NCBI GenBank assembly: GCA_910587395.1
Contig: CAJULJ010000010.1
Span: forward strand, 1-64,000
Length of the DNA stretch: 64,000 nucleotides
Source: an uncultured Oscillospiraceae bacterium
Lineage (GTDB): Bacteria; Bacillota; Clostridia; Oscillospirales; Oscillospiraceae
Direction: 5' to 3'
Shown: piece by piece, positions 35,901 to 43,872 of the stretch
Position numbering within the stretch: the first letter of the stretch is position 1
Layout: each line of letters opens with the position of its first letter
Translations under genes and position numbers: made by a program
Notes under the pieces: model-generated
Seen by the model: the letters and a program-made list of their open reading frames with translations, nothing else
Databases searched by the model: none
Told to the model about the DNA's origin: nothing

Positions 35901-36005
35901 CACCCTGGGCGCCTTCCGCAGGGCCAGACGGACCAGCAGCACCAGAAGAATGGCAATCGACGCCGTTCCGCTCATGCCCAGCACAGTCTCAAACAGTTTT
36001 TCCAT
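32988..36005 (-). CDS. BlaR1-type M56 metallopeptidase sensor with large outer domain
   Basis: 1005 aa. Membrane segments at about 12-28, 36-50 and 129-147 surround the M56 peptidase domain, with the zinc motif HERTH (203-207) and SCDEAV (246-251). A further membrane helix lies at 303-322. The outer ~680 residues are not a penicillin-binding domain; they contain three diverged copies of a module, around 434-492, 584-638 and 751-808. Each reads F-x-V-D-L-x-x-G followed by APE-like acidic residues and a helix (EELVSMGRLLAGLIEGA; EMIDMARILAVLMQGAED; EEAVRVGGIAAKLLTGAEE). It likely senses an outer ligand and triggers proteolysis of the partner BlaI-type repressor encoded 4 bp upstream. Confidence 0.85.
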   Translation of the reverse strand: MEKLFETVLGMSGTASIAILLVLLVRLALRKAPRVFSYALWAVVLLRLLCPFTIESAFSLLPAAQVEDVPGLGDAPAQVIQVQTGITTVDRQVNDFFLHHPYQGLPDLPEYAELPPQEPGPAPDWRTVPAAVWLAGTALLLGYSLWSLLRLRRRLVGSVPLAGEKNVRLADHIPSPFVLGVFRPKIYLPSSLPENERDYILLHERTHIRRCDHVFRALAWLALAVHWFNPLVWLAFRQAGRDMEMSCDEAVLRRMGRDVRADYSSSLLRLSQGGRLPAGPLAFGGGDPQSRIKNVLRYKKPAMWVMAVGLMAVLTACAALATSRAPDTLGADLDGLPAGLTFTLEERDATPFVRIGGSVDGIAMERTIWYPPEWFEQYEASSYPLGQLWFEASLCGDEAACTLDACWTDESRTAVKVTAAPSAMISSYSQSGNLIFTVSLEDGGTLLDMDGHVPKLSPNAPELVPTEEEAVRVGGIAAKLLTGAEEFYANARPAFSIGFTPVYTMYEQGRIRVEGEGLGRRAYVEWSEYGSLYFAGDPGGLCPVLAGKRGEGGASWKGQNKTALEVTFNVNDERVSSGTVNGFRIQFAADLDSGTITEKDFQSLVEGETLELADQEMIDMARILAVLMQGAEDYYKSDPPLTPTGLLPAPTVPGVSYSLNELGDGVSINGLDCGGALWFPSMGDVVFRGLNLPKEGALGYLSVTAPRFLGGYFANAQGNAFVLYYPEESSPLLAVGYTDYIYINSVYEPSSILFAVDLAAGKVITLDVSGYAGYAPAPEFSDEELVSMGRLLAGLIEGAAGSWDTLSNPPPEEGLLPFDQPLRLWFGSGAGGWRTILTLHPDGSFEGKYDDTNMGSGTGDAPYGEIYICTFHGKFGDIRQVSAASWSLTLEELTLDTGHPVGEEWIEERRLYISSAPYGLDGEDGQALKPGAQFMLYTPEAKGYAPGDELYGMNGDDPSSELYEFWTWWPDHHGWGPYGDTLGCYALRNVETGYGFFDLQSWGIG

Positions 36006-36009
36006 GAAC

Positions 36010-36369
36010 TCACCTCCTGTTCTCGTCGATGAGCCGCTGGAGCTGGTCGATCTCCTCCCGGCTCAGCCTCTTTCTGCGGGTGAAGGCCGCCAGGAATTGA
36101 GGCAGGGAGCCGTCAAAGGTTTGGTCCACAAACTCCTCGCTCCGGCGGGCGGCAAAGTCCTCCCGGCTGATGAGGGCCGTCACCGTCCCGCCCTCGTTTT
36201 GAAAAATGCCCCGCTCGCACAGACGCCGCAGAACGGTATAAGTAGTGGACTTCTTCCAATCCAGCTTTTGGGCGCACAGCTCCACCAGCTTGCTGGAGGG
36301 CAGCGGCTCGTTGTCCCAAATCAAGTTGGCAAAGGCGGACTCCACCTCGCCCAGCTTATATTGCACCAT
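36010..36369 (-). CDS. BlaI/MecI-family repressor
   Basis: 119 aa. Winged helix LGEVESAFANLIWDNEPLPSSKLVELCAQKLDWKKSTTYTVLRRLCERG, the diagnostic WKKSTTYTVLRRL recognition helix, then a dimerisation tail. Represses its own operon until cleaved by the BlaR1-type protease. Start ATG 36369 follows AGGAGTG. Operators overlap the promoter immediately upstream. No beta-lactamase gene is adjacent. Confidence 0.93.
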   Translation of the reverse strand: MVQYKLGEVESAFANLIWDNEPLPSSKLVELCAQKLDWKKSTTYTVLRRLCERGIFQNEGGTVTALISREDFAARRSEEFVDQTFDGSLPQFLAAFTRRKRLSREEIDQLQRLIDENRR

Positions 36370-36389
36370 AAAAAATCACTCCTCAACCG

Positions 36390-36445
36390 TTGGTCTACTA
36401 CTTGTCGCCTAAGCTTAGTTTACAGTAAGTAGACCAACCTGTCAA
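36390..36445 (-). promoter_or_regulatory. Promoter with paired BlaI-type operators
   Basis: TTGACA (36440-36445), 17-bp spacer, TAAACT (36417-36422) on the minus strand. A 10-bp inverted repeat TTGGTCTACT (36390-36399) / AGTAGACCAA (36428-36437) places one arm inside the promoter spacer and the other downstream of -10, as expected for autorepression. Confidence 0.8.
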
Positions 36446-36471
36446 GGGGTGATTTTCATTTTGTCACATCA

Positions 36472-37236
36472 TTATGCCCGCGCCTCAAACCGGCGGCTGC
36501 GGCACACCAGCCGCTCCACAAAGGGAGTGGCCGGGGCGTTCAGAATCTCGCTGGGGGGCGCATACTGATGAATCTGCCCCGCCTCCAGCACCAGGGCGCG
36601 GGTTCCCAGCTTCAGCGCCTCGCCGATGTCGTGGGTGACAAACAGCACGGTGATGCCGCTCCGGCTGTGCAGGGTCAGCAGCTCGTCCTGAAGCCGGCCC
36701 CGGGTGATCTCATCCACCGCGCCGAACGGCTCGTCCATAAGCAGAATCTCCGGCCCCGCCGCCAGGGCACGGGCGATGCCCACCCGCTGGCGCTGCCCGC
36801 CGGACAGGGAGCGGGGATACCGCTCCGCCAGATCCGGGTCCAGTCCCACCTGCCGGAGCAGGGCCTCCGCCTTTTTCCGGCGCTCCCTCCCTTTCCATCC
36901 CGGCAGTCCGGAGATGGAGGGCACATAGGCGATGTTTTTCTCCACCGTCATGTGGGGAAACAGGCCCACGCTCTGAATGGCGTAGCCGATGCCCCGGCGC
37001 AGGGCCACCGGGTCGGTCCGGGCCACGTCCCGGCCCTGGACCAGCACCCGGCCCCCGTCCGGGGTGAGCAGCCCGTTCACCAGCCGCAGCGCCGTGGTCT
37101 TGCCGCAGCCGGAACGGCCGATGATGGTCACAAACTCGCCGGGGGACACGTCCAGAGACAGGCCGCGCAGTACCACCTGCTCCCCGAAGGACTTGCTCAC
37201 GCTTTCAAAGCGGATGGCGGGCTCCATGTCAGCCAT
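36472..37236 (-). CDS. opuCA: Osmoprotectant ABC transporter ATP-binding protein
   Basis: 254 aa from ATG 37236, overlapping the binding-protein gene by 8 bp. IRFESVSKSFG, Walker A IIGRSGCGKTTALRLV, signature SLSGGQRQRVGIARALA, Walker B ILLMDEPFGAVDE. No C-terminal CBS domains (about 110 residues shorter than OpuCA of Bacillus), so ionic-strength gating through CBS is lacking. Last gene of the permease-binding protein-ATPase operon. Confidence 0.9.
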   Translation of the reverse strand: MADMEPAIRFESVSKSFGEQVVLRGLSLDVSPGEFVTIIGRSGCGKTTALRLVNGLLTPDGGRVLVQGRDVARTDPVALRRGIGYAIQSVGLFPHMTVEKNIAYVPSISGLPGWKGRERRKKAEALLRQVGLDPDLAERYPRSLSGGQRQRVGIARALAAGPEILLMDEPFGAVDEITRGRLQDELLTLHSRSGITVLFVTHDIGEALKLGTRALVLEAGQIHQYAPPSEILNAPATPFVERLVCRSRRFEARA

Positions 37237-38215
37237 TGAGCAGGCCCTTCCGTGTGAGAAAGTCACGGGCCGCGTCCTTCTCATCCAGGCCCTCCACCTC
37301 CACCTTGTAGTTGAGCTGGGCCATCTCCCCGTTGGACAGGGCGCCGTCCAGCTTCATCAGGGCGTCCTCCAGGCCGGGGAACCTCTCCAGCGCGTCCCGG
37401 CGCACCACGGTGGAGCAGAAATAGTTCACCTGCAAATTCTTGTCGTCCTCCAGCGCAACCACCCTGTTGCCGGGGTTTGCCAGCTGCGCGTCGGTGGTGT
37501 AGGCGTTGGTCACGTCGATATCACCGCCGGCCAGGGCCTGGTATTTCAGGCCGATGTCGATGTCCACCACCCTGCCGAAGCTCAGGCCGTAGGTGTCGCA
37601 CACCGCCTGGAAGCCGTCGGCCCGCTCCAGGTAGTCCGGGTTGCCGCCGAAGGTGAGCTTGTCCGCCACGGCGGCCAGATCGCTGGTGGTTTTGAGACCG
37701 TACTCATCGGCAATTTCACCTCGGACCGCCACCGTGTAGGTGTTGTTGAAGCCGTACAGCCCCACCCAGGTCATATCGAACCGCTCCTGGTACTCCTTCT
37801 GGAGCTGGGGGAGCATTTCGCTGTCCTCTACGCTCCCCGCCTCGTGGCCCAGCACCATCACCCAGCCGCTGGAGGTGTACTCGGGGTACAAATCGAACTC
37901 GCCGCTGACCATGGCGGGCTGGATGTTGCTGGTACCTCCGCCGATGCCCTTGGTGATTTCCGCCTTATACCCGGCGTCCTCCACCAGCAGACCCAGCATC
38001 TCGCCCAGGATATACTGCTCGGTCATGGGCTTGGTGGCGATGCGCACCGTGCCCCCCGTGGGAGCGGCGGAGCTTTCGGGAGCGGCGGATTCCACCGGAG
38101 CGGAGGGCTCCGCCGGCGGCGCGCTGGAGGCCGCAGGGCTGCCCCCACAGCCCGCCAGGGACAGCGCCAGCGCGGCGGCAAGGCTCGCGGCGCTCAGTTT
38201 CTTCCAGAATTTCAT
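37229..38215 (-). CDS. opuCC: Osmoprotectant-binding lipoprotein
   Basis: 328 aa. Lipoprotein signal peptide MKFWKKLSAASLAAALALS with lipobox LAGC, a Ser/Pro/Ala-rich linker to about 53, then the OpuAC-type fold (VRIATKPMTEQYILGEMLGLLVEDAGY; GGGTSNIQPAMVSGEFDLYPEYTSSGW; LTFGGNPDYLERADGF). Delivers glycine betaine, choline or carnitine-like solutes. The ligand is inferred from family. Confidence 0.92.
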   Translation of the reverse strand: MKFWKKLSAASLAAALALSLAGCGGSPAASSAPPAEPSAPVESAAPESSAAPTGGTVRIATKPMTEQYILGEMLGLLVEDAGYKAEITKGIGGGTSNIQPAMVSGEFDLYPEYTSSGWVMVLGHEAGSVEDSEMLPQLQKEYQERFDMTWVGLYGFNNTYTVAVRGEIADEYGLKTTSDLAAVADKLTFGGNPDYLERADGFQAVCDTYGLSFGRVVDIDIGLKYQALAGGDIDVTNAYTTDAQLANPGNRVVALEDDKNLQVNYFCSTVVRRDALERFPGLEDALMKLDGALSNGEMAQLNYKVEVEGLDEKDAARDFLTRKGLLNG

Positions 38216-38216
38216 G

Positions 38217-38861
38217 TCAAGGACTTCCTCTCTTTTTAAAGTAGCGCTCCAGCGCGCCCAGCGCCAAATCGCACAAAAAGGCCAGCAGGGCGATGAGCAC
38301 GCTGCCCGCCGCCGTCATGGCCGGATTGTAGATGGTGATGCCCCGGTAGATGGCCACTCCCAGCCCTCCAGCCCCCACAAAGGAGGCGATGCCCGCCACC
38401 GAGATGGTCATGACCACCGTGTTGCGCAGCCCCGCCAGGATAACCCCCGCCGCCATGGGCAGCTTCACCCGGAGCAGCAGCTGCCGCCAGGTGCTCCCCA
38501 TCCCTTTGGCCGCCTCCAGGATGTCCGGGTCCAAGGAGGTGAGGCCCACGTAGGTGTTGCGCACCATGGGCATGACGCCGTAGATGGTCAGAGCGATGAC
38601 GGCGGTTTTGTTGCCAATGCCGGTGAAGGGAATCAGGATGCCCAGCAGGGAGATGGCCGGAACCGTATACAGCACGTTGCAAAGCCCCATCACCGGGGAC
38701 GCGGCCCGGGGACATTCCGAAATCAGCACCCCCAGCAGCAGCCCCAGGGCGCCGGATATGGCGATGGCGCTGAGGGCCAGGGTGATGTGGCCCAGCAGCA
38801 GCTCAATAAACCAATCAGAGCGCTGTTGGTACAGCGAAAACATTTCCTCAAACAACTCCAA
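38217..38861 (-). CDS. opuCB: Osmoprotectant ABC transporter permease
   Basis: 214 aa, about five membrane helices, with the EAA-type motif DILEAAKGMGSTWRQLLLRVKLPMA. Start TTG 38861 is chosen because AAAGGG lies 9 bp upstream and the protein then begins ELFEEMFSLYQQRSDWF, matching OpuCB N-termini; ATG 38843 is the alternative. Only one permease gene is present, so the channel should be a homodimer, unlike Bacillus OpuCB/OpuCD. Confidence 0.88.
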   Translation of the reverse strand: MELFEEMFSLYQQRSDWFIELLLGHITLALSAIAISGALGLLLGVLISECPRAASPVMGLCNVLYTVPAISLLGILIPFTGIGNKTAVIALTIYGVMPMVRNTYVGLTSLDPDILEAAKGMGSTWRQLLLRVKLPMAAGVILAGLRNTVVMTISVAGIASFVGAGGLGVAIYRGITIYNPAMTAAGSVLIALLAFLCDLALGALERYFKKRGSP

Positions 38862-38898
38862 ACGCAAACACCCTTTCCTGTCACGGCCTATGGGCTGT

Positions 38899-38927
38899 AT
38901 TGTACCCCAACTTCCCCCAATTGTCAA
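38899..38927 (-). promoter_or_regulatory. sigma-A promoter of opuC operon
   Basis: TTGACA (38922-38927), 17-bp spacer, TACAAT (38899-38904) on the minus strand. Confidence 0.85.
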
Positions 38928-39084
38928 ACGTATGTGTGAAAGCGGCACACTCCGCCTGAAGCCGTAAAAGAAAGAACGTCCGAAGAACGCCATTCCTTTT
39001 TAAGCAGGATCAACCGCTCTCTTTACATAGTTACATGGGTCTGCTATAATAATACAATGACAACACTACGAGAGGAATGAAGTC

Positions 39085-40836
39085 ATGGACATTTTCAATT
39101 TGCTCACCCTCACCGGCGGCTTAAGCCTGTTCCTGTTCGGCATGAGCCTCATGGGACAGGCCCTGGAGCGCAGGGCGGGAGGACATCTCCGCGCCCTGCT
39201 GGAACGGCTGACTACCGGCAGGCTGGCCGGGCTGCTGACGGGAATGGGCGTCACGGCGGTCATACAGAGCTCCTCCGCCACCACCGTCATGGTGGTGGGC
39301 TTTGTCAACTCCGGCCTCATGAGCTTGAGGCAGGCCATCAATATTATCATGGGCGCCAACATCGGCACCACCATCACGGCGTGGATTCTCAGCCTGACGG
39401 GGATCGACGGCGGGAGCCTGTTTGTACAGCTTTTGAAGCCGTCCTCCTTCACGCCGGCGCTGGCCTTCATCGGGATTATTTTCTATATGTTCCTCCGGGA
39501 CGCCAAAAAGAAGGACACCGGCCTGATCCTGCTGGGCTTCGCCACATTGATGTTCGGGATGGAGACCATGTCCGGTGCGGTGTCCGGCCTGCGTGACATC
39601 CCCGCCTTTCAGCAGCTGTTCATTCTGTTCAAAAACCCGGTGCTGGGGGTGCTGGCGGGCGCGGTGTTGACCGCGCTCATCCAGTCCAGCTCAGCCTCCG
39701 TGGGCATTTTGCAGACCTTGGCGGCCACGGGTCAGGTCTCCTACGGCGCGGCCATCCCCATCATCATGGGCCAGAACATCGGCACCTGCGTGACGGCCAT
39801 GCTCTCCTCCGTGGGGGCCAACAAGAACGCCAAACGGGCCGCGCTGGTCCACCTCTCCTTCAACCTCATCGGCACGGCGGTGTGGCTGACGGTGTTCTGC
39901 CTGCTCCGGGCCCTCCTGCACCCCCTCCTGCTGGACGAGGGGGCCTCCCGGCCGGGCATCGCCGCGGCCCATTCGGTATTCAACATCCTGTGCACCCTGC
40001 TGATGCTGCCCCTGTCCGGCTTCCTGGAACGGCTGGTTACAGTTCTCGTCCCGGACGCAGAGCAGCCGGAGACCTTTTCCGAACTGGACGAGCGTTTGTT
40101 TGCCACCCCCTCCATCGCCCTGGAACGGTGCCACAGCGTGGCCGCCGATATGGCGCAGACCGCCGTGGCCGCCTTGAAGGAGGCGCTGGAGGCCCTGGCC
40201 GGCGATTTGACGGAGACAGCCGCGTCTATCCGGGAAAAGGAGGACAAAACCGATTACTATGAGGATATTCTGGGCACCTATCTGGTGAATTTGAGCACCC
40301 ACCGCATCAGTGAAGCGGACAGCCGGGAGGCGGCAAAGCTGCTGAAAATCATCGGGGATTTTGAGCGCATCGCCGATCACGCGGTCAACCTGCTGGAATC
40401 CGCAGAGGAGCTGCGGGACAAGGGGCTGACCCTCACCAACGCCGCCGCGGGAGAGCTGACCGTGATTTCCGCCGCCGTCAGCGACATTCTGGACCTGTCC
40501 CTGGCCGCCTTTCTCCAGAACGACCTGGACGCCGCCGCCAGGGTGGAACCGCTGGAGCAGGTCATCGATCACCTGAAAGAGCAGCTGCGCACCCGCCACA
40601 TCCTCCGCCTGCAAAAAGAGGAGTGCACCATCGGCGCGGGCTTTGCGTGGCTGGACCTGCTGACCAATCTGGAGCGCACGGCGGACCACTGCTCCAACAT
40701 CGCCGGATGCGTCATCGACGTGGCCCACGACAGCCTGAACCTGCATCAGTCCCTGCGGGACGTTCGCAATGACAGCGGGGAATTCCGCGAGCGGTATCAG
40801 GCGTACCAGCACAAATACGCCCTGCCCGGCATTTGA
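39085..40836 (+). CDS. Na/Pi-cotransporter (NptA/YjbB) family protein with PhoU-like tail
   Basis: 583 aa. Two inverted PhoX/NaPi-IIa repeats with the paired QSSSATT (VIQSSSATTVMVVGF) and QSSSAS (LIQSSSASVGILQTL) motifs and GANIGTTITAW / GQNIGTCVTAM partners, spanning about 1-310 in eight or so helices. The C-terminal 240 residues are two PhoU-like helical bundles (EKEDKTDYYEDILGTYLVNLS; DFERIADHAVNLLESAEEL; NLERTADHCSNIAGCVIDV). Promotes phosphate export or uptake with Na+. The promoter TTTACA-17-TATAAT lies at about 39025-39055. Confidence 0.92.
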   Translation: MDIFNLLTLTGGLSLFLFGMSLMGQALERRAGGHLRALLERLTTGRLAGLLTGMGVTAVIQSSSATTVMVVGFVNSGLMSLRQAINIIMGANIGTTITAWILSLTGIDGGSLFVQLLKPSSFTPALAFIGIIFYMFLRDAKKKDTGLILLGFATLMFGMETMSGAVSGLRDIPAFQQLFILFKNPVLGVLAGAVLTALIQSSSASVGILQTLAATGQVSYGAAIPIIMGQNIGTCVTAMLSSVGANKNAKRAALVHLSFNLIGTAVWLTVFCLLRALLHPLLLDEGASRPGIAAAHSVFNILCTLLMLPLSGFLERLVTVLVPDAEQPETFSELDERLFATPSIALERCHSVAADMAQTAVAALKEALEALAGDLTETAASIREKEDKTDYYEDILGTYLVNLSTHRISEADSREAAKLLKIIGDFERIADHAVNLLESAEELRDKGLTLTNAAAGELTVISAAVSDILDLSLAAFLQNDLDAAARVEPLEQVIDHLKEQLRTRHILRLQKEECTIGAGFAWLDLLTNLERTADHCSNIAGCVIDVAHDSLNLHQSLRDVRNDSGEFRERYQAYQHKYALPGI

Positions 40837-41030
40837 ACATGGTTATTGGACTTTGGCATGGCAAAACGACGGCAGACGCTACATTCAAAAACAGAATGTT
40901 CAAAGCATCCACCGTCGTTCAGCTTGGCCTAATACGGCAAAATGTCGTTTCCTGGCTGGAGAAAACAGATCCCCCCGCAAAGCCGTCCCTCAGAACTTTG
41001 CGAGGCACAGAGAGGCAGGGATCGGAATGA
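40837..41030. other. Intergenic region with nested inverted repeats
   Basis: No gene is visible. Arms AACGACGG (40865-40872) / CCGTCGTT (40912-40919) enclose an inner hairpin ACATTC / GAATGT (40881-40886, 40894-40899). No U-tract follows on either strand. A short segment at about 40974-41002 (ccccgcaaagccg...) is imperfectly repeated at about 41242-41270, between the Lys and Gln tRNA genes. Confidence 0.5.
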
Positions 41031-41059
41031 AAGAATCCCGCCCAGAGGGCGGGATTCTT
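41031..41059 (-). terminator. Terminator of tRNA cluster
   Basis: 13-bp perfect stem aagaatcccgccc with a three-base loop, 25 bp past the Lys tRNA; the minus-strand tail is moderately T-rich. Confidence 0.7.
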
Positions 41060-41084
41060 GAACAGGGCGGACGCTGCCCCGATG

Positions 41085-41160
41085 TGGTGACCCAGCGGGG
41101 ACTCGAACCCCGGACCTTCGCCTTAAAAGGGCGTTGCTCTACCAACTGAGCTACTGGGTC
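41085..41160 (-). tRNA. tRNA-Lys (TTT)
   Basis: 76 nt including encoded CCA. Acceptor GACCCAG, D-arm AGCTCAGTTGGTAGAGC, anticodon loop CTTTTAA, T-arm GGGGTTCGAGTCCCC. Last gene of the five-tRNA cluster. Confidence 0.95.
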
Positions 41161-41346
41161 ATATGAGCCTTTTACCGGGCAAGAAGGGAAACCGAGGCGG
41201 CCCAGCCACAGGCGCAGGCCGCCGAGCCGATCTCGACGGGCCCCGCAAAGCCGCCCTTCAGGCTTTGTGGGGAAGCGAGGAAATTTCCCGTCCGGCGCAG
41301 CTTTCCGCGCAAGCGGGAAGCGAAGCGGTAAGGGGAATTTCTGAGC

Positions 41347-41421
41347 TGGCTGGGATGGCTGGACTCGAACCAGCGAATGCGGGAGTCAAAGTCCCGTGCC
41401 TTACCACTTGGCTACACCCCA
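41347..41421 (-). tRNA. tRNA-Gln (TTG)
   Basis: 75 nt with encoded CCA. Acceptor TGGGGTG / CATCCCA, anticodon loop CTTTGAC, T-loop TTCGAGT. Confidence 0.95.
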
Positions 41422-41474
41422 ATGTTGAAGTGAGGCAAGGGCCGGAGCGGACGCTCCGGCCCTCAGCCACGGTA

Positions 41475-41551
41475 TGGGGTGGGTAATGGGGCTCGAACCC
41501 ACGACACCCGGAACCACAATCCGGTGCTCTGCCAGCTGAGCTATACCCACC
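41475..41551 (-). tRNA. tRNA-His (GTG)
   Basis: 77 nt with encoded CCA and the extra G(-1) opposite C73 typical of tRNA-His; anticodon loop TTGTGGT. Confidence 0.95.
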
Positions 41552-41629
41552 ATATGCAGTTAACCGCTGACCGGATGCCGCCCGTACTGGAGCCGCCCTG
41601 AAGGGCCCTGCATAGCCGCCTGAGGCGGC

Positions 41630-41706
<77 letters not shown>

Positions 41707-41709
41707 ATA

Positions 41710-41783
41710 TGGAGCGGGTGATGGGAATCGAACCCACGCGACCAGCTTGGAAGGCTGGGATTCTACCATTGAACTACACCCGC
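41710..41783 (-). tRNA. tRNA-Gly (TCC)
   Basis: 74 nt with encoded CCA. Anticodon loop CTTCCAA; first gene of the cluster. Confidence 0.95.
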
Positions 41784-41817
41784 ATAAAAGGGCGCATCCG
41801 CAAATGTCAGCTTGCAT

Positions 41818-41846
41818 ATGATAGCACAAACCCGCGTCCTTGTCAA
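41818..41846 (-). promoter_or_regulatory. Promoter of tRNA cluster
   Basis: TTGACA (41841-41846), 17-bp spacer, TATCAT (41818-41823) on the minus strand. Confidence 0.85.
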
Positions 41847-41875
41847 TAGGCCAAATGCCCGATCAGCCGAACTTT

Positions 41876-42931
41876 TTACAGCGGCGCGTCGCAAAAAGCA
41901 CAGCACTCCACTCCGCCCGCCTGTTTCACCAGCGGCGGCAGGTAGCGCTCCGCCTGGGTGACGCAGCGGGGGTTGCGGCACACCGGGCCGTGCCCGATCT
42001 CCACCGGATCCGGGGCCCTGCGGGGCTGGTTGGCCAGATCAGCCAGCAGCGCCATGCGCGCAAACATCCCGTACCGGGCCTGCTGGAAATACACCGCCCT
42101 GGGATCGTCGTCCACATCCACCGCGATCTCATCCACACGGGGCAGGGGATGCATGACCAGCAAATTCTCCTTGGCCCGGCTCAGCTTAGACCGGGTGAGG
42201 ATGTAAATGCCCTTGTTGCGCTCATATTCCAGCGGGTCGATGAACCGCTCCCGCTGGATGCGGGTCATGTACAGCACGTCCAGCTGGGGAATCACCGGCT
42301 CCAGGCCGGTGACCTCGATGAAGGGCATGTTCCGCTCCCGCATAAACCGGCGCAGGTATTCGGGAACCGCCAAATCCCGGGGCGCGATGAGGAAAAACCG
42401 GACATTCCGGAACTTCTCCATGGCCTTGATGAGAGAATGCACTGTGCGGCCGTTTTTCAGGTCCCCGCACAGCCCCACGTTCAGCCCGTCCACCGCTCCC
42501 CGCAGGCGGGTGATGGTGGTCAGGTCCGCCGTGGTCTGGGTGGGGTGCATGTGCCCGCCGTCCCCAGCGTTCACCACCGGCACGTCGGAATACAGCGACG
42601 CGGCCTTGGCGGCCCCCTCCCAGGGAGTGCGCATGACCACCACATCGGCATAGCCCGACACCATTTTGATGGTGTCCTTCAAGCTCTCGCCCTTGGCCGC
42701 AGAGGAGGATTTGGGATCGGAAAAACCGAACACCTGCCCGCCCAGCCGGAGCATGGCGGTCTGAAAGGAGAAGTTGGTGCGGGTGGAGGGCTCATAGAAC
42801 AGCGACGCCATCACCTTGCCCCGGCACACGTCCAGATGATCCTCCGGCGCGTCCATGATGCGCTCCGCCCGGGCATACAACTGGTCCCACTCCTGGCGGG
42901 ACAGGTCCCCGAAGTCAATGAGATGGCGCAC
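41876..42931 (-). CDS. pyrB: Aspartate carbamoyltransferase with PyrI-like zinc tail
   Basis: 351 aa. Second step of pyrimidine synthesis (carbamoyl phosphate + Asp). Carbamoyl-phosphate motif SLFYEPSTRTNFSF, then SSSAAKGESLKDTI, HPTQTTADL and MHPLPRVDEI. Residues 1-305 form the normal catalytic chain. The last ~40 residues add VCRNPRCVTQAERYLPPLV...CCAFCDAPL, which matches the four-Cys zinc site of the regulatory chain PyrI (CxNPxC ... CxxC) without the PyrI allosteric domain. The paired Cys positions suggest a fused zinc knuckle that could replace PyrI contacts. No pyrI is nearby. Promoter TTGCCC-17-TACAAT at 42959-42987. Confidence 0.95.
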   Translation of the reverse strand: MRHLIDFGDLSRQEWDQLYARAERIMDAPEDHLDVCRGKVMASLFYEPSTRTNFSFQTAMLRLGGQVFGFSDPKSSSAAKGESLKDTIKMVSGYADVVVMRTPWEGAAKAASLYSDVPVVNAGDGGHMHPTQTTADLTTITRLRGAVDGLNVGLCGDLKNGRTVHSLIKAMEKFRNVRFFLIAPRDLAVPEYLRRFMRERNMPFIEVTGLEPVIPQLDVLYMTRIQRERFIDPLEYERNKGIYILTRSKLSRAKENLLVMHPLPRVDEIAVDVDDDPRAVYFQQARYGMFARMALLADLANQPRRAPDPVEIGHGPVCRNPRCVTQAERYLPPLVKQAGGVECCAFCDAPL

Positions 42932-43091
42932 GGCGCTTCCCTCCTTTCAATTCATTCCATTGTACCACACTTCGACCGGACGGGCAACTGAAAAACCTGA
43001 CAGAGTTTATGGAATCCTGCCCTCCTTTTGTGATTTTTACGGCAAAACTCCGTCCGCAACCGGCAGTTGCGGCTTTTCCATCCCGATTTGG

Positions 43092-43120
43092 TTGACCATG
43101 GCGGCGAAAACAGCTATCAT
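43092..43120 (+). promoter_or_regulatory. sigma-A promoter of XRE gene
   Basis: TTGACC (43092-43097), 17-bp spacer, TATCAT (43115-43120). Confidence 0.75.
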
Positions 43121-43172
43121 AAAGCCACGCTAGCGAACCCGGCTTGCCGCCGGAATCAGGAGGTATATCATC

Positions 43173-43820
43173 GTGAAGTTAGGAGAAAAATTACAACAGC
43201 TGCGCAAAAAAAGCGGCCTGTCCCAGGAGCAGCTGGCCGCCCGGATCACCGTGTCCCGGCAGGCTGTGAGCAAATGGGAGCTGGACGACGCCGTGCCGGA
43301 CACGGAAAACATAATCCAGCTCAGCCGAATTTTCGGCGTGTCCTGCGACTACCTGCTCCGGGAGGAGGTGGACGATCCGGGCGCCGCCCTGGTCCTGCAG
43401 AACGCGCCCCAGCCCGCCATGCCTGAAGGCTGGGCGCACAACGCCTTCGCCCTGCCGCTGGGCCTGTGCGCCCTGGGGCTGGTGGGAGGCCTCATGTTCT
43501 ACCGCATGAATGGCCACACCGCCCGCCCGCTGGCCATTGGATTCATGATCCAGCTGCTGGGCGTGGCGCTCTTTGAGCTGTCCGCTCCCCGGATGGGGGA
43601 GCGCCGGCGCGCCGCGCGCCTGAGCTTTTACGGAACCGCCTGCTGGCTGGTACTCCCCCAGCCGGTGGTACTGGCCTACGGCTGGGTGTTGGATCGCCTC
43701 GCTTGGAGCGTCTCTCCTTTTCGGGCGGTGTCCGGCTATTTTGCCACGTATCTGCTGCTGGGCGCGGCTGTGACAGCGGCCCTGCTGTTCCTGCGCCGCC
43801 GCGCCCAGACCAAAGCGTAA
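43173..43820 (+). CDS. Membrane-bound XRE-family regulator
   Basis: 215 aa from GTG 43173 (AGGAGG upstream). HTH_3 domain at 1-65 (LGEKLQQLRKKSGLSQEQLAARITVSRQAVSKWELDDAVPD), linker, then four hydrophobic segments between about 90 and 205 (FALPLGLCALGLVGGLMFY; PLAIGFMIQLLGVALFEL; CWLVLPQPVVLAYGWVL; ATYLLLGAAVTAALLFL). The HTH-plus-membrane layout suggests a regulator that senses the membrane. Target unknown. Confidence 0.88.
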   Translation: MKLGEKLQQLRKKSGLSQEQLAARITVSRQAVSKWELDDAVPDTENIIQLSRIFGVSCDYLLREEVDDPGAALVLQNAPQPAMPEGWAHNAFALPLGLCALGLVGGLMFYRMNGHTARPLAIGFMIQLLGVALFELSAPRMGERRRAARLSFYGTACWLVLPQPVVLAYGWVLDRLAWSVSPFRAVSGYFATYLLLGAAVTAALLFLRRRAQTKA

Positions 43821-43872
43821 AAACTTTCCTGTATCAAAACGCCCCCGCCTCCCCATCCTAACTTTCAGGATA

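Noticed and set aside
32988..36369. Beta-lactam resistance operon
   Set aside because: The BlaI/BlaR1-like pair has no adjacent beta-lactamase or PBP gene, and the sensor domain shows no penicillin-binding motifs.
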